64,000 nt of DNA from Galbibacter sp048266365. Lineage in GTDB: Bacteria > Bacteroidota > Bacteroidia > Flavobacteriales > Flavobacteriaceae. The position numbers and the translations under genes were made by a program. The notes under the pieces are model-generated. The model was given only the letters and a program-made list of their open reading frames with translations. It had not been told where the DNA came from and searched no databases. This document shows, in pieces, positions 7,880 through 15,070 of this stretch. The stretch is from contig NZ_JBLWZP010000001.1 of the NCBI RefSeq assembly GCF_048266365.1, positions 620,001 to 684,000 on the forward strand, in the 5' to 3' direction. Position 1 is the first letter of the stretch. Each line of letters begins with the position of its first letter.

Positions 7880-9574
7880 ATGGCCTTAAAAAACATCTAC
7901 TTCTTAGTATTACTTCTAGGTTCAATGAACCTTGTTTTTTCAAATGATACACCAGACAACAATACAGTTCAAAAATTTAAAAAGATGGGTCTGGTATGGG
8001 GCTTATTAAAGTATCATCATCCAGATGTAAGCGATGGACAATATGATTGGGAAGATGAATTTATAAAGCTATTTGAACGCATAGAGAAATTGGATGGAGT
8101 AGAAAAGGTAGATTCAGCTTTACTTAAGTTTGTCAAGCGTTACGATACTAAAGATATTCGAACAGATGACGTCAAGGATACAGAGCTGTTCCTAAAAAAC
8201 AGTGATTACAGTTGGATTGATATCTTAATCGATAATGCTGAATTAAAAGGACTGCTGCATCAACTTAAAGAAAATAAGAACATCGGTGATTATTACACCC
8301 ATGTCTCCTCAATAGGATTTATTGATTTTCCCAATGAAGGGAAAATGAAGGATTTCAGTTTTATGAAAGCCAGCCATAGACTCCTAACACTATTTGAATT
8401 CTGGAATGTAATCCAGTATTGGTATGCCAACAAATATCTTATCACAAATAATTGGGAAGGGATTTTAGAAAAGTACATACCTGGCTTTCTGGATTGTGAA
8501 AACAACTTCGAATTTGAATTACTAAAAACAAAACTATTCGTTGAATTAAAGGATTCTCATACTGAGTTTTATTCTAAGACAGTTGCCGATAGCCTTTTTA
8601 AATTTAAGCCCAATTTCCTAGTTGTAAATGTAAACGACTCATTGGTAGTTAATTATATAATACATCGGAAGCGATGTGAAATGGATGATATCCAATTAGG
8701 CGATGTCATTACAAAGATTGATGGCGTCTCAATTAAAGAAGCAGTGAAGGGAAAGTTGTCACCGCTGATTCCAGCATCAAATACAAGTTTCTTATCGTAT
8801 AATTCGAATTACTTGATTCATTCTCATAAGAAGGAATTGGATATTGAAATGCTCAGAAATGGAGAATTACTCCAACGAAAGATTCATTTATCCGAGCAAT
8901 ACGTTTCTGATAATCCTTATACCAAAGAGGGGGAGCATGCTGCTGTTGAAAAACTGCGCAAAGATGTATATTACTTAGATTTATCTCAACTTACCAAAAA
9001 AGCTTGTGATTCATTTTTCAAAGTGAACAAACTGAAGATCGAACACTTAATAATTGATGCCAGGAGGTATCCTAATAAAGATCTATATTTAAGTGATCTT
9101 GGAGATCATCTTATCACTGAAAAGAAGAATTTTTTCAAAGTAATAAGCCCGGTAAATAAAGCTCCTTCTAAGTATGTTTATAGAGAAAGTACTACCGGAG
9201 TCTTGGGGGCTTTTGCCAATTCTTTCACCGTTGGAAAGAAGAGCAATAACAAAAATGTGAGAGGAAAAATTATACTTATCGTTAATCGATCAACAATGAG
9301 TAAAGGGGAATACTATGGAATGGCTATTCAACAGGCGCCAAATTGCATTACTATTGGTCAGCAAACGGCAGGTTCCCCAATGAATGTAACATCCTTTGAG
9401 CTTCCTGACGGTACTGAATTTCGCTTTACATCTATGACAACTTTCTACCCCAACAGTGATCTAGAAGTACAACAAAATGGACTTAAAATTGATTACTTTG
9501 TACCGCTTTCTACGCATAATTATCATTCAGATCAGTATATAGATTTTGCGTTAAAAACGATAGATGGGCTGTAA
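7880..9574 (+). CDS. Secreted S41-family (C-terminal processing) peptidase
   Basis: 564 residues with a Sec signal peptide (1-21, ending LVFSN). The N-terminal half is a helical cap found in Bacteroidetes S41 proteins (GLVWGLLKYHHPD). A PDZ-like segment lies near 260-300 (LGDVITKIDGVSI). The catalytic domain follows, with STMSKGEYYG near residue 470 supplying the Ser and GQQTAGSP the oxyanion/Lys region. It is predicted to be a periplasmic or surface serine protease of unknown substrate. The last ~57 bp of the gene and its downstream DNA are duplicated at 12407, which marks the edge of a lost tandem duplication. Confidence 0.84.
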   Translation: MALKNIYFLVLLLGSMNLVFSNDTPDNNTVQKFKKMGLVWGLLKYHHPDVSDGQYDWEDEFIKLFERIEKLDGVEKVDSALLKFVKRYDTKDIRTDDVKDTELFLKNSDYSWIDILIDNAELKGLLHQLKENKNIGDYYTHVSSIGFIDFPNEGKMKDFSFMKASHRLLTLFEFWNVIQYWYANKYLITNNWEGILEKYIPGFLDCENNFEFELLKTKLFVELKDSHTEFYSKTVADSLFKFKPNFLVVNVNDSLVVNYIIHRKRCEMDDIQLGDVITKIDGVSIKEAVKGKLSPLIPASNTSFLSYNSNYLIHSHKKELDIEMLRNGELLQRKIHLSEQYVSDNPYTKEGEHAAVEKLRKDVYYLDLSQLTKKACDSFFKVNKLKIEHLIIDARRYPNKDLYLSDLGDHLITEKKNFFKVISPVNKAPSKYVYRESTTGVLGAFANSFTVGKKSNNKNVRGKIILIVNRSTMSKGEYYGMAIQQAPNCITIGQQTAGSPMNVTSFELPDGTEFRFTSMTTFYPNSDLEVQQNGLKIDYFVPLSTHNYHSDQYIDFALKTIDGL

Positions 9575-9749
9575 CTGCATAAGAGATTTTATCAATGATT
9601 TTCTTTCCAAATAAAAATTCTAACTCACTGGCTAGGCGAAGGTGAGGGGGAGTTTGTTAGGGCAGTTTTAATGATAGTTGTTTGTAAATATATTCCATGA
9701 CACTTGCTACAATGCGATCACATTTAGAGACTCCGAACTCGAATATTGG
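9518..9749. repeat. Duplicate of 12407-12669: S41 3' end plus sigma-factor 3' end
   Basis: From AATTATCATTCAG through the S41 stop and on to the AATATTGG at 9742-9749, the sequence matches 12407-12669 at roughly 80-85% by eye, with a missing block in the middle that corresponds to 12518-12560. The part at 9657-9749 is the tail of a second copy of the ECF sigma factor (minus strand), cut after about 30 codons. Confidence 0.88.
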
Positions 9750-10165
9750 TAGAATGGCGTAATGCTTGTTCCTGCGTCTATGAAAGTTCCACTTCTACTG
9801 TATTTGTATGGATCCCAAGCATTAATCCGTTGAACGGTATCATTTGGCAGTAACTCAGCAATACCTTTGGTCAAACTGTTTTGTTGGGGTATACCTTATA
9901 ACGTATTCTAAGTAGTCGTTGTTAGGAGCGCTAGCGATTGTATAGGAGGCTAGCCAATTCGCATACTTTTTTGTCAATACTTAAATCTACAGCTTGTCCT
10001 ATCTCAAATTCAAATCTTTAGGGTTTAGTAATTTGTAAACATATTACAGCATGATTAATAATTTCGACTTTAATGACTTTCGACTTATACGGAAATATAA
10101 GACCTATAATCTTAATGATTGGATGTTCTATTGTATTGGATGCTTTTCATCTAATAGGTTATAGT
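9742..10165 (-). pseudogene. Ghost copy of the FAD/NAD(P)H reductase 5' half
   Basis: This stretch aligns along its whole length with 20288-20715, the N-terminal half of the intact reductase gene plus its upstream edge. Numerous substitutions and several one- or two-base indels destroy the frame. It begins exactly at the AATATTGG that ends the sigma-factor ghost. In the intact module these two sequences are 7.6 kb apart, so an internal deletion joined them. The remaining bases to 10192 show nothing further. Confidence 0.88.
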
Positions 10166-10192
10166 CCAATAATCTTTATTAAATGTGTTTTT

Positions 10193-10231
10193 TTAATAAG
10201 ATAATCGAGTAATTTTCGTTTATCTTATTAA
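10193..10231 (+). promoter_or_regulatory. Palindromic operator of the AbiE operon
   Basis: TTAATAAGATAA (10193-10204) and TTATCTTATTAA (10220-10231) are perfect 12-base inverted arms around a 15-base spacer, ending 16 bp before the AbiEi ATG. The same element, less perfect, precedes the ghost AbiEi gene at 1405. Position next to an autoregulatory antitoxin supports an operator function. Confidence 0.82.
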
Positions 10232-10247
10232 TTTATTACATTTGCAT

Positions 10248-10886
10248 ATGGAAATTGCACAGCTCATAGGGAAACATTTTGATCAACCGTTGCCACATCA
10301 ATTATTGATGTCATGGTTAAAAAGCTATAAACGTCCCAATGATAAGATTCAAGGGCTGAAGGCTAAAGGTATTTTGGAGCCTTTAAAAAAAGGATTATAC
10401 ATTGCAGGCCCAAGGGTGACAGATGAGACGCCAGATACCTTCCTGGTGGCCAACCATTTATTGGGACCAAGTTATGTATCTTTGGAAACCGCTTTATCAT
10501 ATTATGGTTTAATACCAGAACGTGTATATGAGGTAGCCTCGATAACCACAAAGGCTTCTCGTTCGTTTAAGACAGTATTGGGTATGTTTACCTATACGCA
10601 CCTTTTTGTGCCATATTATTCTTTTGGATTACATATGCTTCGGTTGCCGTCCAATCAATATGCAATGATTGCATCACCGGAAAAGGCATTATGTGACAAA
10701 ATAGTAACTACATCGGGATTGACGCTAAGGAGTATCCGTAATGCCCATGACTTACTTTTAGAGGATATGAGGATGGACGAATTAGCACTGAAGGATTTAA
10801 ATACGATTATGATTAGGGAATGGATTCCGGATTCACCAAAGAAGAAGAGTTTATTAATGATGGTTAAAATGATCGAACAATTATGA
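10248..10886 (+). CDS. Type IV antitoxin AbiEi
   Basis: 212 residues from the ATG at 10248 (a TTG two codons upstream is not needed). The N-terminal ~75 residues form a winged helix (LKSYKRPNDKIQGLKAKGIL, then LKKGLYIAG) that binds DNA; the rest is the AbiEi_4-type antitoxin domain with YVSLETALSYYGLIPERV and SPEKALCDKI. AbiEi represses its own operon and blocks the nucleotidyltransferase toxin AbiEii. The stop overlaps the AbiEii start by 4 bp, so the pair is translationally coupled. The whole gene is intact, unlike the ghost at 1385. Confidence 0.93.
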   Translation: MEIAQLIGKHFDQPLPHQLLMSWLKSYKRPNDKIQGLKAKGILEPLKKGLYIAGPRVTDETPDTFLVANHLLGPSYVSLETALSYYGLIPERVYEVASITTKASRSFKTVLGMFTYTHLFVPYYSFGLHMLRLPSNQYAMIASPEKALCDKIVTTSGLTLRSIRNAHDLLLEDMRMDELALKDLNTIMIREWIPDSPKKKSLLMMVKMIEQL

Positions 10887-11734
10887 TAGCAAAATGGTTA
10901 GAAAGTTATAACCCCGGGAATGAACAGGAAGCCAAAAGTGCTCTCAGAGAGATTATGCAGGAAATTGCACTTGTCGGACTTTACCGAGCAGGTTTTTATG
11001 AAGTAGCTGCCTTTTATGGAGGTACTGCGCTCAGGATATTTTATGGTTTAGACCGATTTTCGGAGGACTTAGATTTTTCGTTATTAACGACTGATCCGGA
11101 ATTCAATCTCGCTAATTATCAAAAAGCGATCGTAAATGAATTCGAGTCATTAGGTATGAAAGTATCTGTCAGAGAAAAAATAAAAACAAATGAGAGCACT
11201 ATAAATTCCGCATTCCTGAAATCAGAAACTTTATGGAGAGAATTGCTTCTCGAAAGTATAATCCCCCAACATGGAATTGACCGAGTTGCGAATATTAAAA
11301 TCAAAATTGAAGTGGATACGCAGCCGCCCTTGGGATTCGAAACCGAAGAAAAGCTGCTCATACGACCTTTTTCCTTCTATGTAAAGTGTTTTACGTTACC
11401 AGATTTATTTGCCGGCAAAATGCACGCACTACTCTTTCGAAAATGGGGGAAGAATGTTAAGGGACGAGATTGGTACGATATGGAATGGTATATTAAAAGA
11501 GGGACTCCTCTTAACTTGAGTCATTTTGCCATACGAGCCAAAGACAGTGGCGATTGGCATACATACTCGATTACCGATAAGGAGTTTAGAGTACTTTTAG
11601 CTGAAAAAATTGATACGGTGAATTTTGAATATGTTAAAAACGATATTAAACGTTTTATTAGTGACCAAAGTGGTCTTGAAATATGGAGCCCGAAATATTT
11701 CCATGAGCTAGTTGAGCAATTGAGAATATTATAA
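10883..11734 (+). CDS. Type IV toxin AbiEii nucleotidyltransferase
   Basis: 283 residues with the DNA polymerase beta-like nucleotidyltransferase signatures of AbiEii: FYGGTALRIFYGLDRFSEDLD (GG-S/T and D-x-D motifs at about 48-67), the IKIEVDTQP third acidic motif, and the basic block GKMHALLFRKW with KGRDWYDMEWY. Enzymes of this family transfer nucleotides to RNA, in some cases tRNA acceptor ends, stopping translation during phage infection. All metal-binding acids are present, so the toxin looks active. It forms an operon with AbiEi. The ~100 bp to the next gene contain nothing I can support. Confidence 0.93.
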   Translation: MIAKWLESYNPGNEQEAKSALREIMQEIALVGLYRAGFYEVAAFYGGTALRIFYGLDRFSEDLDFSLLTTDPEFNLANYQKAIVNEFESLGMKVSVREKIKTNESTINSAFLKSETLWRELLLESIIPQHGIDRVANIKIKIEVDTQPPLGFETEEKLLIRPFSFYVKCFTLPDLFAGKMHALLFRKWGKNVKGRDWYDMEWYIKRGTPLNLSHFAIRAKDSGDWHTYSITDKEFRVLLAEKIDTVNFEYVKNDIKRFISDQSGLEIWSPKYFHELVEQLRIL

Positions 11735-11834
11735 AAATCCAAATGAACCCAGTATTGAGAATATTTATCATCTTATACGGAGCATGCAATTTGTGGAACG
11801 TTTTTAATTTTTTCGAATAACCTTTTAAGGGTGA

Positions 11835-12290
11835 CTACAACTGTTTTAGGAAATCGTAGATATCATCGCTTTCTTCCATGTTGAGTTTCTTTCGGGGCCT
11901 GTGTCGGGCGACTTTGACGGATCCTAGAGAAATCCCTAACAAGGTGGCGATGTGCTGTGATGAAAATTTAAGTCTGATAAGGGCGCATAACTTAATATCG
12001 CTTTCGCTTAGGCGTGGAAAGGAGGTGTTTAGTTCCGAAATAAACGAGGGGTGTATTCTGTTAAATAGGCTGTAGAAGTGCTTCCATTCCTTGTCGAACA
12101 TAAAACTGTCGTTGATATGACCTACCAGGTCTATTAAGTGTTGTTTGTTGATGGCGGAACTCTTAAGCTCTTTGTCCAGGATATTCTTTATGTTGTTTAG
12201 GAGGTTGTTCTTGTGAATGGTTCTTAGCGTATTGTTGGTGAGTTTCCACAGTTGGGTGTTGAAATAATTTTTGTCATAGTACAGGATCAC
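11835..12290 (-). pseudogene. C-terminal fragment of a TPR-LuxR type regulator
   Basis: 151 residues from a GTG. The second half matches the C-terminal effector of flavobacterial TPR/transmembrane LuxR-like regulators: FNRIHPSFISELNTSFPRLS, SDIKLCALIRL, and the helix-turn-helix HIATLLGISLGSVKVARHR, ending DDIYDFLKQL. The TPR repeats and membrane helix that normally precede it are missing: the frame starts in the TGTGA shared with the stop of a glyoxalase remnant. Pro replaces the usual Leu in RHRPRKKL, a further sign of lost constraint. It could still make a free DNA-binding domain, but is more likely a relic. Confidence 0.72.
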
Positions 12291-12370
12291 ATATTTTTGC
12301 TGTAAAGAAGGTTGAATTTATGTCCGTCAGGGTCGGAAAATACGCAAACGTAGAACCCATTATTATTGTA
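12287..12370 (-). pseudogene. VOC/glyoxalase-family C-terminal remnant
   Basis: Reading the minus strand, codons up to the TGA at 12287-12289 give GFYVCVFSDPDGHKFNLLYS, the closing strand of vicinal-oxygen-chelate (glyoxalase/bleomycin-resistance) proteins with the typical DPDG turn. Only about 27 residues survive. The remnant abuts the truncated LuxR-type frame. Confidence 0.65.
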
Positions 12371-12406
12371 TATATTAATGCATAACTAGACCATATTTCA
12401 ATCGAA

Positions 12407-12669
12407 AATTATCATTCAGATCAATATATAGATTATGCATTAAAAACGATAGATGGGATGTAACTGCATAAGAGATTTTATCAATGATTTTCTTTCCAAA
12501 CAAAAATCCCCACCCACTGGCAAGGTTGCGGATAGGAATTTAAACAATCTACGTGTAGGTGGGGGTGGAGCTTGTTAGAGCTGTTTCAAAGATTGTTGTT
12601 TGTAAATATATTCCATGACACTTGCTACAATGCGATCACATTTCGCGTCCCCGAACTCGAAAATATTGG
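12407..12669. repeat. Duplicate of 9518-9749: S41 tail, spacer and sigma-factor tail
   Basis: Starts with the last ~57 bp of an S41 peptidase gene (ending in the same GATGGGxTGTAACTGCATAAG) although no S41 gene stands here, and runs into the end of the intact sigma-factor gene. The spacer holds a GC-rich inverted repeat (CCCCACC near 12509 with GGTGGGG near 12560) that may terminate the sigma-factor transcript. The S41 tail shows that this whole module was once preceded by its own S41 copy. Confidence 0.86.
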
Positions 12670-13252
12670 AGTAATCAGTTAGTTTCAAAATGGAATCTTT
12701 GAGCATGATTCTCGCCCGGAATAAACGAACCTTTACATTACTGTTGCTCAAGTTTAAGCACTTCGATATTTCTGATATTCCTAGTCCTTCTACTTCTTTA
12801 AGCATAAACACTATTTTATATTTCTCGGGCAGGGTGTCTATTGCTTTTTCCATGAAACAGTAGGACTCTTTGTACATGGTTCTGTTTTCTGGATTCATGA
12901 TGTTTTTGTCTTCGATTTGTAAAACATTGGCATATTGTTGCAAGGCAATGGTTCTGAATTTATGAGCTTTTCGTTTTCGTTGTAGTGCCTCGTTTATCCC
13001 AATTCGAACTAGCCAGGTGGAGAACAATGCGTTATTTTTAAATTGGTATAATTTCTCAAAAGCTTTTATATAGGTGTCTTGTATGGTGTCCTGGACATCC
13101 GCTTCCGTTTGTATATAGCTCCTAATTGTTCTATATAATAATTCATTATGACGTCGCATGAGGATTTCAAACAATTCGGTGTCACCGTTTACTATGCGCT
13201 CTATGATTAAAAAATCCTCCATTTCCTTTTTGTTAACCCTACTGGTATTCAT
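12575..13252 (-). CDS. ECF-type RNA polymerase sigma factor
   Basis: 225 residues; starting at Met 1 or at Met 11 (MEDF). Region 2 is seen in FEILMRRHNELLYRTIRSYI, DVQDTIQDTYIKAFEKLYQF and the TWLVRIGINEAL block; region 4 is the helix-turn-helix LGISEISKCLNLSNSNVKVRLFR. A C-terminal tail with FGDAKCDRIVASVME resembles the tails of sigma factors found in several phyla next to redox genes. No anti-sigma gene is adjacent. It is transcribed away from folE, so the 176-bp intergenic region is a shared promoter region, and the factor probably controls the redox genes to its right and itself. Confidence 0.92.
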   Translation of the reverse strand: MNTSRVNKKEMEDFLIIERIVNGDTELFEILMRRHNELLYRTIRSYIQTEADVQDTIQDTYIKAFEKLYQFKNNALFSTWLVRIGINEALQRKRKAHKFRTIALQQYANVLQIEDKNIMNPENRTMYKESYCFMEKAIDTLPEKYKIVFMLKEVEGLGISEISKCLNLSNSNVKVRLFRARIMLKDSILKLTDYSNIFEFGDAKCDRIVASVMEYIYKQQSLKQL

Positions 13253-13428
13253 AGCAATATGTTTCTTATTGGATGCAAATTTTTTATTTAGGTTACAAAA
13301 TTATGTAACCTTCTTCCTTGCTATTCATCTAAAGCATAGTAAGGTTGCAAAGGATCGTAGAATTCGGTTGTTAAATCTTGCTATCAACGAAAATGTAATA
13401 CAGTTAATATATTAAAACACACTGGAAA

Positions 13429-14067
13429 ATGAACGGAAAAGAAAAGCTTGAAGATGATGTCTTCATCAATTACAAAGTTCAAAAGTTAGGTTTGGTTTCT
13501 TCCCATCGTGAACAATTAAAATCCATCGAATTCCATTTTGCAAAAATAATGGAGGCATTGGGTTTAGATCTTGATGATCCAAGTTTAATGGAGACCCCCA
13601 AACGAGTTGCTAAGATGTACGTTAATGAGGTTTTCAAAGGTCTTGACCCAGCTAACTTTCCAAATATTTCCCTGTTTGAAAATACCAATAACTATCGTGA
13701 GATGGTTCTTGTTGATAACATTACGCTCTATTCCTATTGCGAACATCATTTTGTTCCTTTTTTTGGTAAAGCAGCAGTGGCTTATATACCCAAAAATAAG
13801 GTGATTGGCTTATCTAAAATTAATCGTATCGTACAATTCTTTGCCAGTAAACCTCAAATTCAAGAAAGACTTACCGTTGAAATTGGTCAAAAGTTAAAGG
13901 AGCTATTAAAGACAGATGATATCGCAGTTTATATTCAGGCCAATCATTTATGTGTGGCTTCTCGTGGAGTGAATGACGTGAACTGCACTACCAAAACAAA
14001 TTACTTTAGTGGGAAGTTTTCAAAAGAAAGTGTAAAGACTAGGTTTCTAAATTCGATCCACCAATAG
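13429..14067 (+). CDS. folE: GTP cyclohydrolase I (FolE type)
   Basis: 212 residues. Key motifs: TPKRVAKMYVNEVFKGL (GTP-binding region), YSYCEHHFVPFFGKAAVAYIP near 102-122 with the zinc Cys and catalytic His residues, and HLCVASRGV near 173 with the second zinc Cys. The enzyme converts GTP to dihydroneopterin triphosphate, the first step to folate and pterins. Placement in a sigma-factor-led redox cluster rather than with folate genes suggests a specialised paralogue, for example a stress-expressed copy; whether a housekeeping folE exists elsewhere cannot be seen. Confidence 0.93.
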   Translation: MNGKEKLEDDVFINYKVQKLGLVSSHREQLKSIEFHFAKIMEALGLDLDDPSLMETPKRVAKMYVNEVFKGLDPANFPNISLFENTNNYREMVLVDNITLYSYCEHHFVPFFGKAAVAYIPKNKVIGLSKINRIVQFFASKPQIQERLTVEIGQKLKELLKTDDIAVYIQANHLCVASRGVNDVNCTTKTNYFSGKFSKESVKTRFLNSIHQ

Positions 14068-14141
14068 ATTTTTCAGATATTTTGTAACCCAAGAATCTTA
14101 TTTGCATCAAAATAGTAATTAACGTTTAAAAATGTTTACTC

Positions 14142-14675
14142 ATGAAAACAATTAAGAGAAATAGCTTAGTATTTGTTTGCTTCGTTTTCTTGTCTGCCAG
14201 CAGCCTGACATTTGGACAAGACGCTCCAGATTTGATGGATGCTGAAATAGCATCAGTAGCAGTGGTTGCCAATCAAATAGATATCGATTATGCTAAAGTA
14301 GCATTGAAGCGGTCTAAAAATAAAGATGTTCTTGATTTCGCCAACAGAATGATAGAGGATCACTTCGCAGTCATAAAACAAGCCGTCGCTTTAGTTGAAA
14401 AGTTAGGAGTGAATCCAAAAGACAATGCTGTTAGTCAATCCTTATTAAGCCAGGCTGAAGCGACCTTGACTGCGTTAAAAGAGGCTCGCAAAAGAGATTT
14501 TGACAAAGTCTATATTAACAATGAGGTAGCTTTTCATAAGGCCGTCATTGATGCCATCAATGGCCTGTTAATCCCTCAGACGGATAATGCAGAATTAAAA
14601 GATTTATTACAAGCCGTGGTTCCGGCCTTGGAGGTGCATTTGGAACATGCGAAAATGACTTTAAATAAAATTTAA
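14142..14675 (+). CDS. DUF4142 secreted ferritin-like helical protein
   Basis: 177 residues, with a signal peptide ending LTFGQD (cleavage near residue 25). The mature part is the DUF4142 four-helix bundle: DAEIASVAVVANQIDIDYA, VLDFANRMIEDHFAVIK, and a C-terminal HLEHAKMTLNKI with conserved His residues. The family is ferritin-like by fold and recurs in stress clusters with ECF sigma factors; its activity is not established. It stands 4 bp upstream of the cupredoxin gene, so the two are co-transcribed. Confidence 0.87.
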   Translation: MKTIKRNSLVFVCFVFLSASSLTFGQDAPDLMDAEIASVAVVANQIDIDYAKVALKRSKNKDVLDFANRMIEDHFAVIKQAVALVEKLGVNPKDNAVSQSLLSQAEATLTALKEARKRDFDKVYINNEVAFHKAVIDAINGLLIPQTDNAELKDLLQAVVPALEVHLEHAKMTLNKI

Positions 14676-14679
14676 AATC

Positions 14680-15048
14680 ATGCAAGCCTATAAAAACGCT
14701 GGTGTGAAATACCTGTTGGCATTAGCGGTGATCGTTTGCGGCTTCGTACTCATAATTGGATTTAAAAGCGCTGAGGTTACAATTCATAGCAACACACCTA
14801 CAACACACGTGGTCACTATTTTTCAAATGAAATATAATCCGGCTCATCTGTTGGTGAAAAAAGGAGACACCGTAGTCTGGGTTAACAAAGATTTCTTCCC
14901 CCATGATGTTACTGAAGAAACGGCAATGGAATGGACTTCAAAGCCTTTTAACCAGGGAGAGCATTGGTCAAAAGTGATTGATAAAGACATTAGGTATTTC
15001 TGTAACCTCCATAAAGTAATGAAGGGAACAATCACAGTAACTAACTAA
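14680..15048 (+). CDS. Membrane-anchored cupredoxin
   Basis: 122 residues. An uncleaved hydrophobic N-terminus (about 10-28) precedes a plastocyanin/azurin-like domain. The type 1 copper ligands are visible: His in FFPHDV, then Cys, His and Met in FCNLHKVMKG. Such proteins carry single electrons in the periplasm. It sits between a DUF4142 gene (4 bp upstream) and a di-heme cytochrome (22 bp downstream), which makes an electron-shuttle role to that cytochrome likely. Confidence 0.88.
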   Translation: MQAYKNAGVKYLLALAVIVCGFVLIIGFKSAEVTIHSNTPTTHVVTIFQMKYNPAHLLVKKGDTVVWVNKDFFPHDVTEETAMEWTSKPFNQGEHWSKVIDKDIRYFCNLHKVMKGTITVTN

Positions 15049-15070
15049 GTAAATTTAAAATTTAACCAAT

